Made by a program: the position numbers and the translations under genes
Notes under the pieces: model-generated
The model's database searches: none
What the model was told of the DNA's origin: nothing
What the model saw: the letters and a program-made list of their open reading frames with translations, nothing else
Origin: an uncultured Clostridia bacterium
GTDB taxonomy: Bacteria > Bacillota > Clostridia > Christensenellales > Aristaeellaceae
DNA length: 21,040 nucleotides
Direction of reading: 5' to 3'
Assembly: GCA_934631985.1 (NCBI GenBank)
Contig: CAKTYE010000043.1
Location: forward strand, 1-21,040
In this document: positions 1 through 8,288 of the stretch, piece by piece
How the letters are laid out: every line of letters begins with the position of its first letter
How positions within the stretch are numbered: position 1 is the first letter of the stretch

Positions 1-26
1 CGGGTTCTCCTTCGGTTCCGCTCCAT

Positions 27-66
27 GGCATTCCGTCGGCTGACCGTATACAGCCGCCGGAACGCC
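27..66. repeat. Imperfect palindrome in gene-free 5' end
   Basis: Bases 27-42 pair with 51-66 (14 pairs, two mismatches) around an 8-base loop. No T-run follows on either strand, so it is not a convincing terminator. It may be the remains of a terminator of a gene left of the window, or a REP-like palindrome. No open frame in 1-303 looks coding. Confidence 0.4.
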
Positions 67-168
67 TTGTCGCTTAGGATTGGCGTGTGCGGCAAAAGTT
101 ACCTGCACTGAAAATTGCATCATGCAGCAGGAACGCAGCCAAGCCGCATTCCGCGCTAGCCCCAAAAG

Positions 169-216
169 CCTCCCCTGAAAGGGGAGGTGTCCCGAAGGGA
201 CAGAGGGGTTATCCCC
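169..216. repeat. REP-like run of three small GC-rich hairpins
   Basis: Three hairpins lie head to tail: 169-175 with 181-187 (7 bp, loop TGAAA), 189-193 with 197-201 (5 bp, loop GAA), and 205-208 with 213-216 (4 bp). Pyrimidine-rich CCCTCCCC blocks continue to about 255. The arrangement resembles dispersed intergenic repeats of gut Clostridia, but only one copy is in the window, so dispersal is inferred. It sits upstream of the DUF4340 gene and could lie in its 5' untranslated region. Confidence 0.45.
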
Positions 217-303
217 CGTGTCCAAAGCCCTCCCCAAGCGGCCCTCCCTCCCCCTTTAGAAATCTTCGCCTTACAGCGCGAAATCATTTGCAAAGGAGCT
301 TTC

Positions 304-1797
304 ATGCAGCCTGTAGCCAAGAAACAAAAACGCACCCTGAAGCGGCGCTGGCCCCTGCTTGCCGCACTGGCGGTGCTGGTGGTCGGCATCCTTGTGTCCG
401 TCATACTTTTGCAGCGCAAGGAATTGGAGACGCTGCCGGACGCACCGGTGACCTCGGGGGTTTTATTTACCTATGAGCCGGAGCAGGTGGCTTCCCTTCG
501 CATTCAGCTGCGCAGCGGAGACGATTACACGCTGCTTCAGGATACGGCAGGGGCGCTTTCCATGGCGGATGACCCGGATTTTCCGGTGTCCGAAACCTAT
601 GTTTCTCCCATGCTGAGCGCGGTCAGTACCTTCGGCTATGACGATGTGCTGGCGGAGGACGCGCAGGCATATCAGGAGCATTGGACGGAATACGGGCTGG
701 ATGCGCCGCAGGTGGTGGCGGAGATCACCTACACGGACGGTACCGCCGTGACCCTGCGCATCGGCAACGCCAGTCCTGTGGAGGAAGAAACCTGGTATTA
801 CATGACTGTGGACGGCGATGACCGCTTGTTCGCCGTGGACAAGGGAACTGCCGAGGAGCTGATGACCTCCCGCGCGTCCCTGTGGGCGGTGGAGCAGCCC
901 ACGCTGCATGCCGCACGGCTGGATGAGATCACCCTGACGGATGCAAACGGCAGCATCACAGCCCAGTGGCAGTTGAAGGGAGCTATCACGGACAGTGACG
1001 CGGCCTCCAACTGGTATATGACGATTCCCTACGCCTATCCTGCGGATGAAAGCAACATGACCACCCTGCGCAAGAACCTGAGCAATCTGCGCCTGGGGGC
1101 GTATGTGGGGGAGGCCACCTCCGAAAACCTGACGACCTATGGACTGGACGCGCCGCAGCAGACCCTGACGCTGCACATGGCGGCGGGAACTACGGGCCGG
1201 ACGGACGAAGCAGGCGTGTACAGCACGGTCGATTGGCCCGAAAGCACCTTCTGCATGAAGGTGGGCAGCGCCAAAAGTGACGTGGTGGACTATGTGCAGG
1301 TGGAGGATAAGATCTATCTGTGCAGCCATTTCAGCCTGGCGGTGTTCCGCGACCTGGAGCCGCAGTCTACCCTCAGCCGCTACCCTTTGATGGTCACGCT
1401 GGATGACGCGATCTCCCTGACCGTGACCACCGCTGCGGGAACAGATACCTATCAGCTGACCCGGGAGGAGCAGGTGGCGGAGAACAATGAGCTGGTCACG
1501 GACAGTGAGGGCAATGTGCAATATGACTACCGCTGCGAAAAGAACGGCAAAGAAATCAGCTATGATGCTTTTGCCGCCGCCTGGGAGCAGCTTGCCGCCG
1601 TGCGGGTGACCGGTTGGCTGCCGACGGGGTATCAGTCCACGGAAGCGGCGCATACCACCTTGACCATCACCACGGTATCTGGCAAGGTTCACACCATTGA
1701 GCTGGCTAAGTATGACGCGCTGCATGACGCGGTGATCGTGGACGGCACGGCGCTGTTTTATCTCATTGCCGGGGGGTTGCAGTTTGACGTGGCGTGA
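304..1797 (+). CDS. DUF4340 domain protein, membrane-anchored
   Basis: A 497-residue protein with a basic N-terminus (KKQKRTLKRR), one membrane segment at about residues 16-36 and a large extracytoplasmic part, so a type II membrane protein. The beta-rich body, with repeated statements of the type 'YGLDAPQ...V.L..G', matches the DUF4340 family, whose members often accompany GldG-type ABC transporters as an auxiliary part. No such transporter genes are visible here; they could lie left of the window. The start at 304 is chosen because AAAGGAG (292-298) lies 5 bases upstream and the membrane segment follows at once; the frame is open further upstream only through the repeat region. The biochemical role is unknown. 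The MazG-like gene starts about 80 bases downstream in the same direction. Confidence 0.8.
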   Translation: MQPVAKKQKRTLKRRWPLLAALAVLVVGILVSVILLQRKELETLPDAPVTSGVLFTYEPEQVASLRIQLRSGDDYTLLQDTAGALSMADDPDFPVSETYVSPMLSAVSTFGYDDVLAEDAQAYQEHWTEYGLDAPQVVAEITYTDGTAVTLRIGNASPVEEETWYYMTVDGDDRLFAVDKGTAEELMTSRASLWAVEQPTLHAARLDEITLTDANGSITAQWQLKGAITDSDAASNWYMTIPYAYPADESNMTTLRKNLSNLRLGAYVGEATSENLTTYGLDAPQQTLTLHMAAGTTGRTDEAGVYSTVDWPESTFCMKVGSAKSDVVDYVQVEDKIYLCSHFSLAVFRDLEPQSTLSRYPLMVTLDDAISLTVTTAAGTDTYQLTREEQVAENNELVTDSEGNVQYDYRCEKNGKEISYDAFAAAWEQLAAVRVTGWLPTGYQSTEAAHTTLTITTVSGKVHTIELAKYDALHDAVIVDGTALFYLIAGGLQFDVA

Positions 1798-1875
1798 CCG
1801 GCAGGAAATGGAACCGCCGTGGAGAATATCTTCGCAGACCCCATGCTTGTCACAAAGGAAAGGCGGAGATACTTC

Positions 1876-2202
1876 ATGGAGGATTTAACGCTGTCGGAAA
1901 TGCACCGCGCACAGCGGGAATTGCAGGATAAATATCGCGACAAATGGGAAGCGCTTTGCCCCGCGCAGGGCCGCAGCCACCTGCTGTGGACCATCGGCGA
2001 GGCCAGCGAGGTCGGCGACATTATTAAAAAGCAGGGCGATCAGCGCATTATGGAGGACCCTGAGGTGCGGGCGCACTTCATTGAGGAGCTTTGCGATGTG
2101 TATATGTACCTTGCAAGCACCGCGATGTGCTATGACATTACTCCTGAGGATCTGACGCACACGTTCTGGGAAAAGCATCAACGGAATATGGGACGATGGT
2201 AA
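1876..2202 (+). CDS. MazG-like nucleotide pyrophosphohydrolase
   Basis: A 108-residue all-alpha protein with the metal-binding pattern of the MazG/dUTPase-like NTP pyrophosphohydrolase superfamily: EASEVGD in one helix and EELCDVYMYL in the next, giving the E..E and E..D carboxylates that hold Mg2+. Such enzymes cleave nucleoside triphosphates to monophosphate and pyrophosphate, usually to clear non-canonical or excess nucleotides. The length fits a single-domain member. I prefer the ATG at 1876, with the purine-rich GGCGGAG 7 bases upstream, over the GTG at 1819, which would add 19 residues unlike the family start. It is probably cotranscribed with the DUF4340 gene and ends at a good terminator. 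Which nucleotide it acts on cannot be told. Confidence 0.8.
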   Translation: MEDLTLSEMHRAQRELQDKYRDKWEALCPAQGRSHLLWTIGEASEVGDIIKKQGDQRIMEDPEVRAHFIEELCDVYMYLASTAMCYDITPEDLTHTFWEKHQRNMGRW

Positions 2203-2207
2203 GCAGT

Positions 2208-2241
2208 AAAGGGCGAGGCCGTTTTCGGTTTCGCCCTTTTT
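2208..2241 (+). terminator. Rho-independent terminator after MazG-like gene
   Basis: A 9-bp stem, 2208-2216 with 2231-2239, with an extra CCG/CGG helix inside around a TTTT loop. The 3' arm runs into a T-run ending at 2241. It begins six bases after the stop codon. Confidence 0.85.
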
Positions 2242-2363
2242 GCTGCATGCCCATAGCCTAAACGCGGACCCAATTTTCATTTCTTGCCTCCTGGTGCGTG
2301 CTTCCCCTTCCCTGTGCATGAAACTCGTAAACTCCGTGTAAAATCTACCTGAAATGTAGCTTT

Positions 2364-2384
2364 TCCCAGCCCAAACGGCTGGGA
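2364..2384 (+). other. Leader hairpin before the phosphate-transport gene
   Basis: A perfect 8-bp stem (2364-2371 with 2377-2384) with loop CAAAC lies in the 225-base gap upstream of the Na+/Pi gene. No long T-run follows, so it is more likely a 5'-untranslated hairpin than a terminator. A TAAAAT at 2339-2344 could be a -10 box, but I see no convincing -35 partner. Confidence 0.35.
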
Positions 2385-2466
2385 CTTCCCTTTACTTTTC
2401 CGCTGCTGCATGTTACCCTGACGCTGGTCATGGAAAGAGAAGAGAAAGAATGCGGAGGGAAAACGC

Positions 2467-4101
2467 ATGCCGGTGATGCACGGAATCAGCCTGCTGGGGG
2501 GCCTGAGCCTGTTCCTGTTCGGCATGAAGCTCATGGGCGAGGGCCTGGAACGCGCGGCAGGCGATCGGCTGAAAAACATTCTGAGCATGGTCACAAAAAA
2601 CCGGGTGCTGGCAATGCTGGCAGGTATTGCCGTCACCGCAGTGATCCAATCGTCCTCGGCTGCCACGGTGATGGTGGTCGGCTTCGTCAACGCGGGACTG
2701 TTGTCCCTTACCCAGGCCGTGGGCATGATCATGGGCGCAAACATCGGTACCACGGTCACCTCGCTGATGCTGTCCGTCAAGCTGGATTTCGGCATGATCT
2801 TCGCCTGCCTGGGCCTGTTGATGACGGTGTTGTCCAGGAAGCACGCCGCCGCCAGCGCCCTTGGCGAGGTGCTGATGGGGCTGGGCATCCTGTTTGTGGG
2901 CATGGATACCATGTCGGGGGCTATGGCACCGCTGCAAGGCTGGGCGGGCTTTCGCAACGCCATGGCAAGCATGGACGATCCCCTGCTGGGTGTGCTGATC
3001 GGCGCGGCGGTCACGGCGGTGCTGCAATCCTCCTCCGCATCCGTGGGTATTTTGCAGGCGCTGGCGGGCGAGGGCCTGATCTCCCTGCATGCGGCAGTGT
3101 TCATTCTGTTTGGACAGAACATCGGCACCTGCGTCACGGCGCTGCTTGCCAGCAGCGGGACGAACGCCACGGCGAAGCGCGCAGCGGTGGTGCATCTGCT
3201 ATTCAACGTGATCGGTACGGTGCTGTTCCTGTTGATCGCGCTGATTTTCCCCTTTGCGGACTGGATCACGGCGCTGGCCCCGACCAATACCCGGCTGCAA
3301 ATCGCCATGGTCCACATCGTGTTCAACGTGGTGACGACACTGCTGCTGCTGCCAATGGCGGGACTGCTGGAAAAGGCGGCCTGTGCGCTGGTGCGGGCGC
3401 AGCCTGACCGCCGCGAGGGCATGCACCTGAAATATTTTGACGCTCGCCTGCTGGCAACGCCGCCCATTGCGGTGGCGCAGCTGTTTAAGGAGGTGCAGCG
3501 CATGGGCGCCATGGCGGAGAGCAGCTTCACCGGGGCCATGGCCTGCTTCCGGGACTGGAACGAGGCCCGGGCCAGTGAGATCACTGAAAATGAGGATGTT
3601 TTGGACTACCTGAACAAGGAAATCACCACCCTGCTTGTCGAAGTAAAGGGCTTGGAGCTGAGCGAAGCCGATACCCGGCTGACCGGCTCGCTGTTCCATG
3701 TGGTCAACGACATGGAGCGCGTGGGCGACCACAGCATGAATCTGCTGGATGCAGCGCGGCGGAAAAAGCAGGACGGCGTAAAGCTCTCGGACAAGGCGCT
3801 GAAGGAATTGGAAACGCTGGCGGAGAAGGTGGATGGTCAGCTGCAAACGGCGCTGTCGCTGTTCCGCCATCAGTCCACTGACACGGATGCGCTGACCAAG
3901 GTGGAGCTGGTGGAGGAGGAGATCGACCAGGACACCGAGAGGCTGCGGGAGCATCATGTAGAGAGGCTGAAAAACCGCAAATGCTCCGCCCGCAGCGGCA
4001 TGCTGTATCTGGATATGCTGACTGACCTGGAACGCATCGGCGACCATGCCGAGAACATCGCCACCTCTGTGGATAAGGAGACCCCGGCGGTCTCCTGGTA
4101 A
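2467..4101 (+). CDS. Na+/phosphate cotransporter with PhoU domain
   Basis: A 544-residue membrane protein of the NptA/YjbB-type Na/Pi cotransporter family. Two inverted membrane repeats each carry the family signature: QSSSAATVM at 61-69 and QSSSASVGI at 187-195, with GANIGTTVT (90-98) and GQNIGTCVT (216-224) after them. From about residue 340 to the end a helical PhoU-like domain follows, with two similar blocks ending 'MERVGDHSMNL' and 'LERIGDHAENI', the metal-binding E/D motifs of PhoU. It should move phosphate across the membrane driven by Na+; for the E. coli homologue export has been proposed, so direction is open. GGAGGG at 2454-2459 lies 7 bases before the ATG. luxS starts 19 bases after its stop, so the two are likely one operon. 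Confidence 0.92.
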   Translation: MPVMHGISLLGGLSLFLFGMKLMGEGLERAAGDRLKNILSMVTKNRVLAMLAGIAVTAVIQSSSAATVMVVGFVNAGLLSLTQAVGMIMGANIGTTVTSLMLSVKLDFGMIFACLGLLMTVLSRKHAAASALGEVLMGLGILFVGMDTMSGAMAPLQGWAGFRNAMASMDDPLLGVLIGAAVTAVLQSSSASVGILQALAGEGLISLHAAVFILFGQNIGTCVTALLASSGTNATAKRAAVVHLLFNVIGTVLFLLIALIFPFADWITALAPTNTRLQIAMVHIVFNVVTTLLLLPMAGLLEKAACALVRAQPDRREGMHLKYFDARLLATPPIAVAQLFKEVQRMGAMAESSFTGAMACFRDWNEARASEITENEDVLDYLNKEITTLLVEVKGLELSEADTRLTGSLFHVVNDMERVGDHSMNLLDAARRKKQDGVKLSDKALKELETLAEKVDGQLQTALSLFRHQSTDTDALTKVELVEEEIDQDTERLREHHVERLKNRKCSARSGMLYLDMLTDLERIGDHAENIATSVDKETPAVSW

Positions 4102-4120
4102 TTGGGAAGGAGAAAACGCT

Positions 4121-4582
4121 ATGAAGAAGATCGCTTCATTCACCATCAACCACAACGTACTGACCCCGGGCATGTATGTTTCCCGGGTGGACGGGGACGT
4201 GATCACCTACGACCTGCGCTGCAAATATCCCAACCGGGGCGACTATCTGGCCCAGGGGGCGCTGCATACGCTGGAGCATCTGATCGCCACCTATGTGCGC
4301 TCCTCCGCGCTGAGCGACGAGGTGCTGTACTTCGGCCCCATGGGCTGCCGCACGGGCTTTTATCTGCTGCTGCGCGACAGTGTGAGCAAGGAGGCCGCCA
4401 TTCGTCTGGTGCAGGACGCCTTTGCCTTTGCCGCGTCCTTTGAGGGGGAGATCCCCGGGGCCAAGGCCATTGAATGCGGCAACTATCTGGAGCATGATCT
4501 GCCTGGCGCGCGGGAGGAAGCCGCGCGGTATGTGCAGGTGATGCAGGGCTGGACGGCGGATCAGATGGTATACCCGGAATAA
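4121..4582 (+). CDS. luxS: S-ribosylhomocysteine lyase LuxS
   Basis: A 153-residue protein, close to the usual LuxS length. It cleaves S-ribosylhomocysteine to homocysteine and DPD, the precursor of autoinducer-2, in the cytoplasm as part of the activated methyl cycle. The metal site is complete: His49 and His53 in HTLEH and Cys119 in ECGNYLEHD, matching His54, His58 and Cys126 of the B. subtilis enzyme. Glu52 and Cys76 (MGCRTGFY) supply the catalytic residues. The ATG at 4121 has AAGGAG (4107-4112) 8 bases upstream. The Na+/Pi transporter gene precedes it by 19 bases. Recycling versus signalling cannot be separated from the sequence; no Pfs nucleosidase or AI-2 receptor gene is in the window. 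Confidence 0.97.
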   Translation: MKKIASFTINHNVLTPGMYVSRVDGDVITYDLRCKYPNRGDYLAQGALHTLEHLIATYVRSSALSDEVLYFGPMGCRTGFYLLLRDSVSKEAAIRLVQDAFAFAASFEGEIPGAKAIECGNYLEHDLPGAREEAARYVQVMQGWTADQMVYPE

Positions 4583-4621
4583 AAAAAGCATCGTCCCTGC
4601 TTTCTCAGGCAGAGGCGATGC
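4581..4621 (-). terminator. Terminator for the ABC exporter operon
   Basis: Bases 4588-4600 pair with 4609-4621 (13 positions, one mismatch, one wobble). Seven A at 4581-4587 become a T-run on the minus strand, so this hairpin ends the leftward ABC transcript. It lies just past the luxS stop codon. Confidence 0.85.
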
Positions 4622-4627
4622 AAAGTG

Positions 4628-4666
4628 ATCGGCGGCGGACTGCAAGCGTCTCGCCGCCGATTTTTT
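4628..4666 (+). terminator. Terminator for the luxS transcript
   Basis: A 10-bp GC-rich stem (4628-4637 with 4652-4661) is followed on the plus strand by six T (4661-4666). It lies beyond a second hairpin that serves the opposing transcript. Confidence 0.88.
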
Positions 4667-4669
4667 ATG

Positions 4670-6412
4670 TTACACGGTCTGGAACTGGCTGTTGTACAGC
4701 TTGCTGTAGAAGCCGCCCTTTTCCAGCAGGGCCTCGTGCGTACCCTGCTCGATGATCTTGCCGTCCTTCATCACCAGGATCAGCGAAGCGTTGCGGATGG
4801 TGGACAGACGGTGCGCCACCACAAAGCTGGTGCGGCCCTCCATCAGCTTGTCAAAGGCCTCCTGGATCAGCAGCTCAGTACGGGTGTCGATGCTGGAGGT
4901 CGCCTCATCCAGGATCAGCATGGGCGGCAAGGTCAGCATCACGCGGGTGATGCACAGCAGCTGCTTCTGGCCCTGGCTGATGCTGTCCTCATGCAGCACG
5001 GTGTCCAGCCCCTCGGGCAAGCGCTCGATGAACTCCCAGCTATGGGCTTCCTTCGCTGCGCGGATGATCTCCTCATCCGTCGCGTCGGGCTTGCCGAAGG
5101 CGATGTTCTCCCGCACGGTGCCCTGCTTGATCCAGGTGTCCTGCAGCACCATGCCATAGCTGGAGCGCAGCGCATGCCGGGAAAGGTCGGTGACGGCCTG
5201 TCCGTCCACGCGGATGGTGCCTGCGTCCGTGTCATAAAAGCGCATGAGCAGGTTGATGAACGTGGTCTTGCCGCAGCCTGTGGGGCCGACGATGGCGACC
5301 CGCATGCCCGGCTCCACCTTCAGGTTGAAGTCCTCGATGAGCTTGCGGCTCTTGTCATAGCTGAAATCCACATGCTGAATGTCCACATGGCCCTCTACCT
5401 TGTCCAGCGTACCCGTTGCGTCAGGGGTCTCCTCCTTTTCCTCCAGCAAGGCAAACAGGCGGGAGGCGCAGGCCAGAGCATTCTGCATCTCGGTGACGAC
5501 AGAGCTGATGTCATTGAAGGGCTTCATGTACTGGTTGGCGTAGGACAGCAGCACGGACAGGCCGCCCACCGTCAGGCTGCCGGGGATAAGCAGCGCACCG
5601 ATCAGCGCCACGCCCGCATAGATGATATTGTTCACAAAGCGGGTGGAGGGGTTGGTCAGGCTGGAATAAAACACCGCCTGCTGGCTGTATTTCTGCAATT
5701 CGCCGTTGATCTCGGCAAAGCGGGCGCTGGCCTTTTCCTCATAGCCGTAGGCCCGCACCACCTTCTGGTTGCCCACCATTTCCTCAATGAGCGCGGTCTG
5801 CTTGCCGCGGGTCTCGCTCTGCTTGCGGAACATGCCGTAGGAGCGGCTGGAAATAAACTTTGCCACGCCGAAACTCACGGGGGTCAGGCAAAGCACCAGC
5901 AGCGTGATCCACACGTTTTTGGAGAACATGAACGCCAGCGTCACGCCGATGGTCACCACGCCGGAGAAAAGCTGGGTGAAGCCCAGCAGCAGGCCGTCCG
6001 AGAGAATATCCGCATCGGCAATGATGCGGCTGACAATGTCGCCGGAGCTGTGCTGATCCAGATAGGACAGGGGCAGCTTCTGGATGTGATGGATGGCCTG
6101 GGAGCGGATGTCCTGCACCACCCGATAGGTCATGCGGTTGTTGATGAAGCTCATCAGCCAGCCCGTAGCCCCGGACAGCGCCGCAAAAATCAGGATCTTC
6201 GTCAGGTAGCCCCACATGTCGTCAAAGCGGACCTGCCCCTCCGCCACCACCTGGTCGATGGCGTCGCCAAAGAGCATGGGGACGTACAATTGCAGCACCA
6301 CGGTCACCGCGGCCAGCAGTACGCTGACCACCAACAGCGCACGATATTTTGCAATGCGGGCCAGCAGCTTTTTCAGCACGTCGCTGTTCTGCTTCATTCC
6401 TTGCTTCTTCAT
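4670..6412 (-). CDS. ABC exporter half-transporter, subunit 2 (degenerate signature)
   Basis: A 580-residue fused membrane/ATPase half-transporter of the multidrug/lipid exporter type. Six membrane helices fill about residues 1-310 and the nucleotide-binding domain about 340-575. Seen in the domain: Walker A GPTGCGKTT, Q-loop VLQDTW, Walker B MLILDEATSS with the catalytic Glu present, and switch His in VAHRLST. The ABC signature is ISQGQ instead of LSGGQ. This fits the B-type partner of Firmicutes heterodimeric exporters such as YheI/YheH or BmrC/BmrD. Its start overlaps the stop of the upstream half by one base (TAATG), with AAGGAGG upstream, implying translational coupling. Substrate is unknown. 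Confidence 0.93.
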   Translation of the reverse strand: MKKQGMKQNSDVLKKLLARIAKYRALLVVSVLLAAVTVVLQLYVPMLFGDAIDQVVAEGQVRFDDMWGYLTKILIFAALSGATGWLMSFINNRMTYRVVQDIRSQAIHHIQKLPLSYLDQHSSGDIVSRIIADADILSDGLLLGFTQLFSGVVTIGVTLAFMFSKNVWITLLVLCLTPVSFGVAKFISSRSYGMFRKQSETRGKQTALIEEMVGNQKVVRAYGYEEKASARFAEINGELQKYSQQAVFYSSLTNPSTRFVNNIIYAGVALIGALLIPGSLTVGGLSVLLSYANQYMKPFNDISSVVTEMQNALACASRLFALLEEKEETPDATGTLDKVEGHVDIQHVDFSYDKSRKLIEDFNLKVEPGMRVAIVGPTGCGKTTFINLLMRFYDTDAGTIRVDGQAVTDLSRHALRSSYGMVLQDTWIKQGTVRENIAFGKPDATDEEIIRAAKEAHSWEFIERLPEGLDTVLHEDSISQGQKQLLCITRVMLTLPPMLILDEATSSIDTRTELLIQEAFDKLMEGRTSFVVAHRLSTIRNASLILVMKDGKIIEQGTHEALLEKGGFYSKLYNSQFQTV

Positions 6413-8226
6413 TACGCCTGCGCCTCCTTTCCCTGGGCGGGACGCTCCTCGGGGAACTGAGAATAATAGATTTCCTGATAGATCGGGCAGGTGTGCATCA
6501 GCTCCGCATGACTGCCGCAGCCTGCCAGACGACCGTTGTCCAGCACCAGGATCTTATCCGCCTGACGAATGCAGGCAATGCGCTGGGACACGATGAAGGT
6601 GGTCATGCTGCCGCTCAGCTCATGAATGGCCTTGCGCAGCGCCGCGTCCGTGGCAAAGTCCAGGGCGCTGGAGCTGTCGTCCAGAATAAGGATCTCAGGC
6701 TTTTTCACCAGTGCGCGGGCAATGGAAAGACGCTGCTTTTGTCCGCCGGAAAGGTTGCGTCCGTTCTGCTCCAGCTTGAAATCCAGCTGACCGGGCTTGC
6801 TTTCCACGACCTCCTTAGCCTGGGCGGCGGTCAGGGCCTCCCACAGGACCGTATCGTCGGCCTGGGCGTTGCCCCACTTCAGGTTGTCGCGAATGCTGCC
6901 CTGGAACAGCACCGCCCGCTGCTGCACCACGCCCACCCGGTCGCACAGGTCGGCCCGGGTGTAGTTCTTGGCGCTCTGTCCGTCCAGGATGACGCAGCCC
7001 TCCTGCGGGTCATAGAACCGGGGGATCAGGCTGACCAGCGTGGACTTGCCGCTGCCGGTGCCGCCGATCACGCCGATGGTCTGCCCAGACGCGGCGGTAA
7101 AGCTCACGTCGTACAGGCTGGGCGCACCAGCATCCTTGTAGGTGAAGGTCACATGCTCGAAGCGCACCGCATCGGCGGCGTTGCTGTCAGCTGCGGCGCT
7201 TTTTTCAGGATAGCTCATGCTGGGCTGCACCGCCAGCACGTTCGCCACGCGGCCCGCGCAGGCCACGGACTTGGTGAGGGTAATGATCAGCGAAGCAAGC
7301 TTGATCAGCTCCACAATAATTTGCAGCATGTAGTTGTACAGCGCCACCACATCGCCCTGCGCAATGCTGCCTGCGTTGACCTGCACCGCTGCCCGGTCGA
7401 TCAGGAACACCGCCGCAATGTTGATCAGCACATAGGTCACGGGGTTGAGCAGCGCGGAGATCTTGCCCACAAATTCGTTCAGGCGGGTCAGCTCCCGGTT
7501 GCTCTTTTCAAATTCCTCTACGGACTGCTTTTCCCGGCAGAAGGCGCGGATGACGCGCACGCCGGTCAGGTTTTCGCGGGTCATGCCCGTCACACGATCC
7601 AGTCCGCCCTGCACCTTGCGGAACAGCGGGATGCTCACCAGCATGATGGCAAAGACCACCACCAGCAGCACGGGGATCGCCACGGCGAAGATCCATGCGC
7701 TCTTTACATCAATGGTAAAGGCCATCAGCATCGCGCCCACCACCACGAAGGGGCTGCGCAGCAGAAGCCGCAGGCCCATGTTCACGCCGTTCTGTACCTG
7801 GTTGATGTCGTCGGTCAGGCGGGTGATCATGGTGTCGGGGCCCAGCTTGTCCAGCTCGGTAAAGGAAAAGCGCTGGATGTGGTCGAACACCGCCTGCCGC
7901 AGATTGGTCGCAAAGCCCACGCTGGCCTTCGCCGCGAAATACTGTGCCGTGAAGCTGCACAGCAGACCCAGCGCCGCCATGAGCAGCAGCACCCAGAAGC
8001 AGCTTGTGATATATCCCCTGTCGTTATTTGCCACGCCGATGTTGATCATACGCGCCACCACGACGGGTACCATCAGGTCAAACACGACCTCCATCAGCTT
8101 GAACAGCGGCGCAAGGATGCTTTCCTTGGTGTACCGCCGTAAATAGACTGCCAGACTTCTCACCGTTTCGTCACTCCGTTTCTGTGTTGTTCCATGCTTG
8201 ACAGGTCCAGTATAATCCCTTATCAT
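6412..8226 (-). CDS. ABC exporter half-transporter, subunit 1 (degenerate catalytic site)
   Basis: A half-transporter of about 604 residues with six membrane helices (about 35-330) and a nucleotide-binding domain (about 365-595). Walker A GGTGSGKST and signature NLSGGQKQR are canonical, but Walker B is ILILDDSSS, with Asp in place of the catalytic Glu, and the switch reads VSQR, with Gln for His. Its own site should therefore hydrolyse ATP poorly, while its good signature completes the partner's site. The ATG at 8226 has no clear ribosome-binding site; a GTG about 60 bases inside, preceded by CGGAG, is an alternative start. It is divergent from a LysR gene with a gap of about 60 bases, which suggests control by that regulator. 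Confidence 0.92.
   Translation of the reverse strand: MIRDYTGPVKHGTTQKRSDETVRSLAVYLRRYTKESILAPLFKLMEVVFDLMVPVVVARMINIGVANNDRGYITSCFWVLLLMAALGLLCSFTAQYFAAKASVGFATNLRQAVFDHIQRFSFTELDKLGPDTMITRLTDDINQVQNGVNMGLRLLLRSPFVVVGAMLMAFTIDVKSAWIFAVAIPVLLVVVFAIMLVSIPLFRKVQGGLDRVTGMTRENLTGVRVIRAFCREKQSVEEFEKSNRELTRLNEFVGKISALLNPVTYVLINIAAVFLIDRAAVQVNAGSIAQGDVVALYNYMLQIIVELIKLASLIITLTKSVACAGRVANVLAVQPSMSYPEKSAAADSNAADAVRFEHVTFTYKDAGAPSLYDVSFTAASGQTIGVIGGTGSGKSTLVSLIPRFYDPQEGCVILDGQSAKNYTRADLCDRVGVVQQRAVLFQGSIRDNLKWGNAQADDTVLWEALTAAQAKEVVESKPGQLDFKLEQNGRNLSGGQKQRLSIARALVKKPEILILDDSSSALDFATDAALRKAIHELSGSMTTFIVSQRIACIRQADKILVLDNGRLAGCGSHAELMHTCPIYQEIYYSQFPEERPAQGKEAQA
8187..8216 (+). promoter_or_regulatory. 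Possible promoter of the LysR gene
   Basis: A perfect TATAAT at 8211-8216 has TTGTTC at 8187-8192, 18 bases upstream. It lies inside the first codons of the divergent ABC gene, so the two transcripts would overlap. A TTGACA at 8198 is only 7 bases from the same -10 and cannot be its partner. Confidence 0.45.
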
Positions 8227-8288
8227 CCATACGAATAATATTGTTTTTATGGCTGTGCTATATTTTTTGCATATAAGGAGTGCGCAGG

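Noticed and set aside
1819..1875. GTG start extending the MazG-like protein by 19 residues
   Set aside because: The added residues do not look like the family and the ribosome-binding site is worse placed than that of the ATG at 1876.
8198..8216. TTGACA and TATAAT next to each other on the plus strand
   Set aside because: The spacing is 7 bases, far too short for one sigma-A promoter; only the TATAAT was used.
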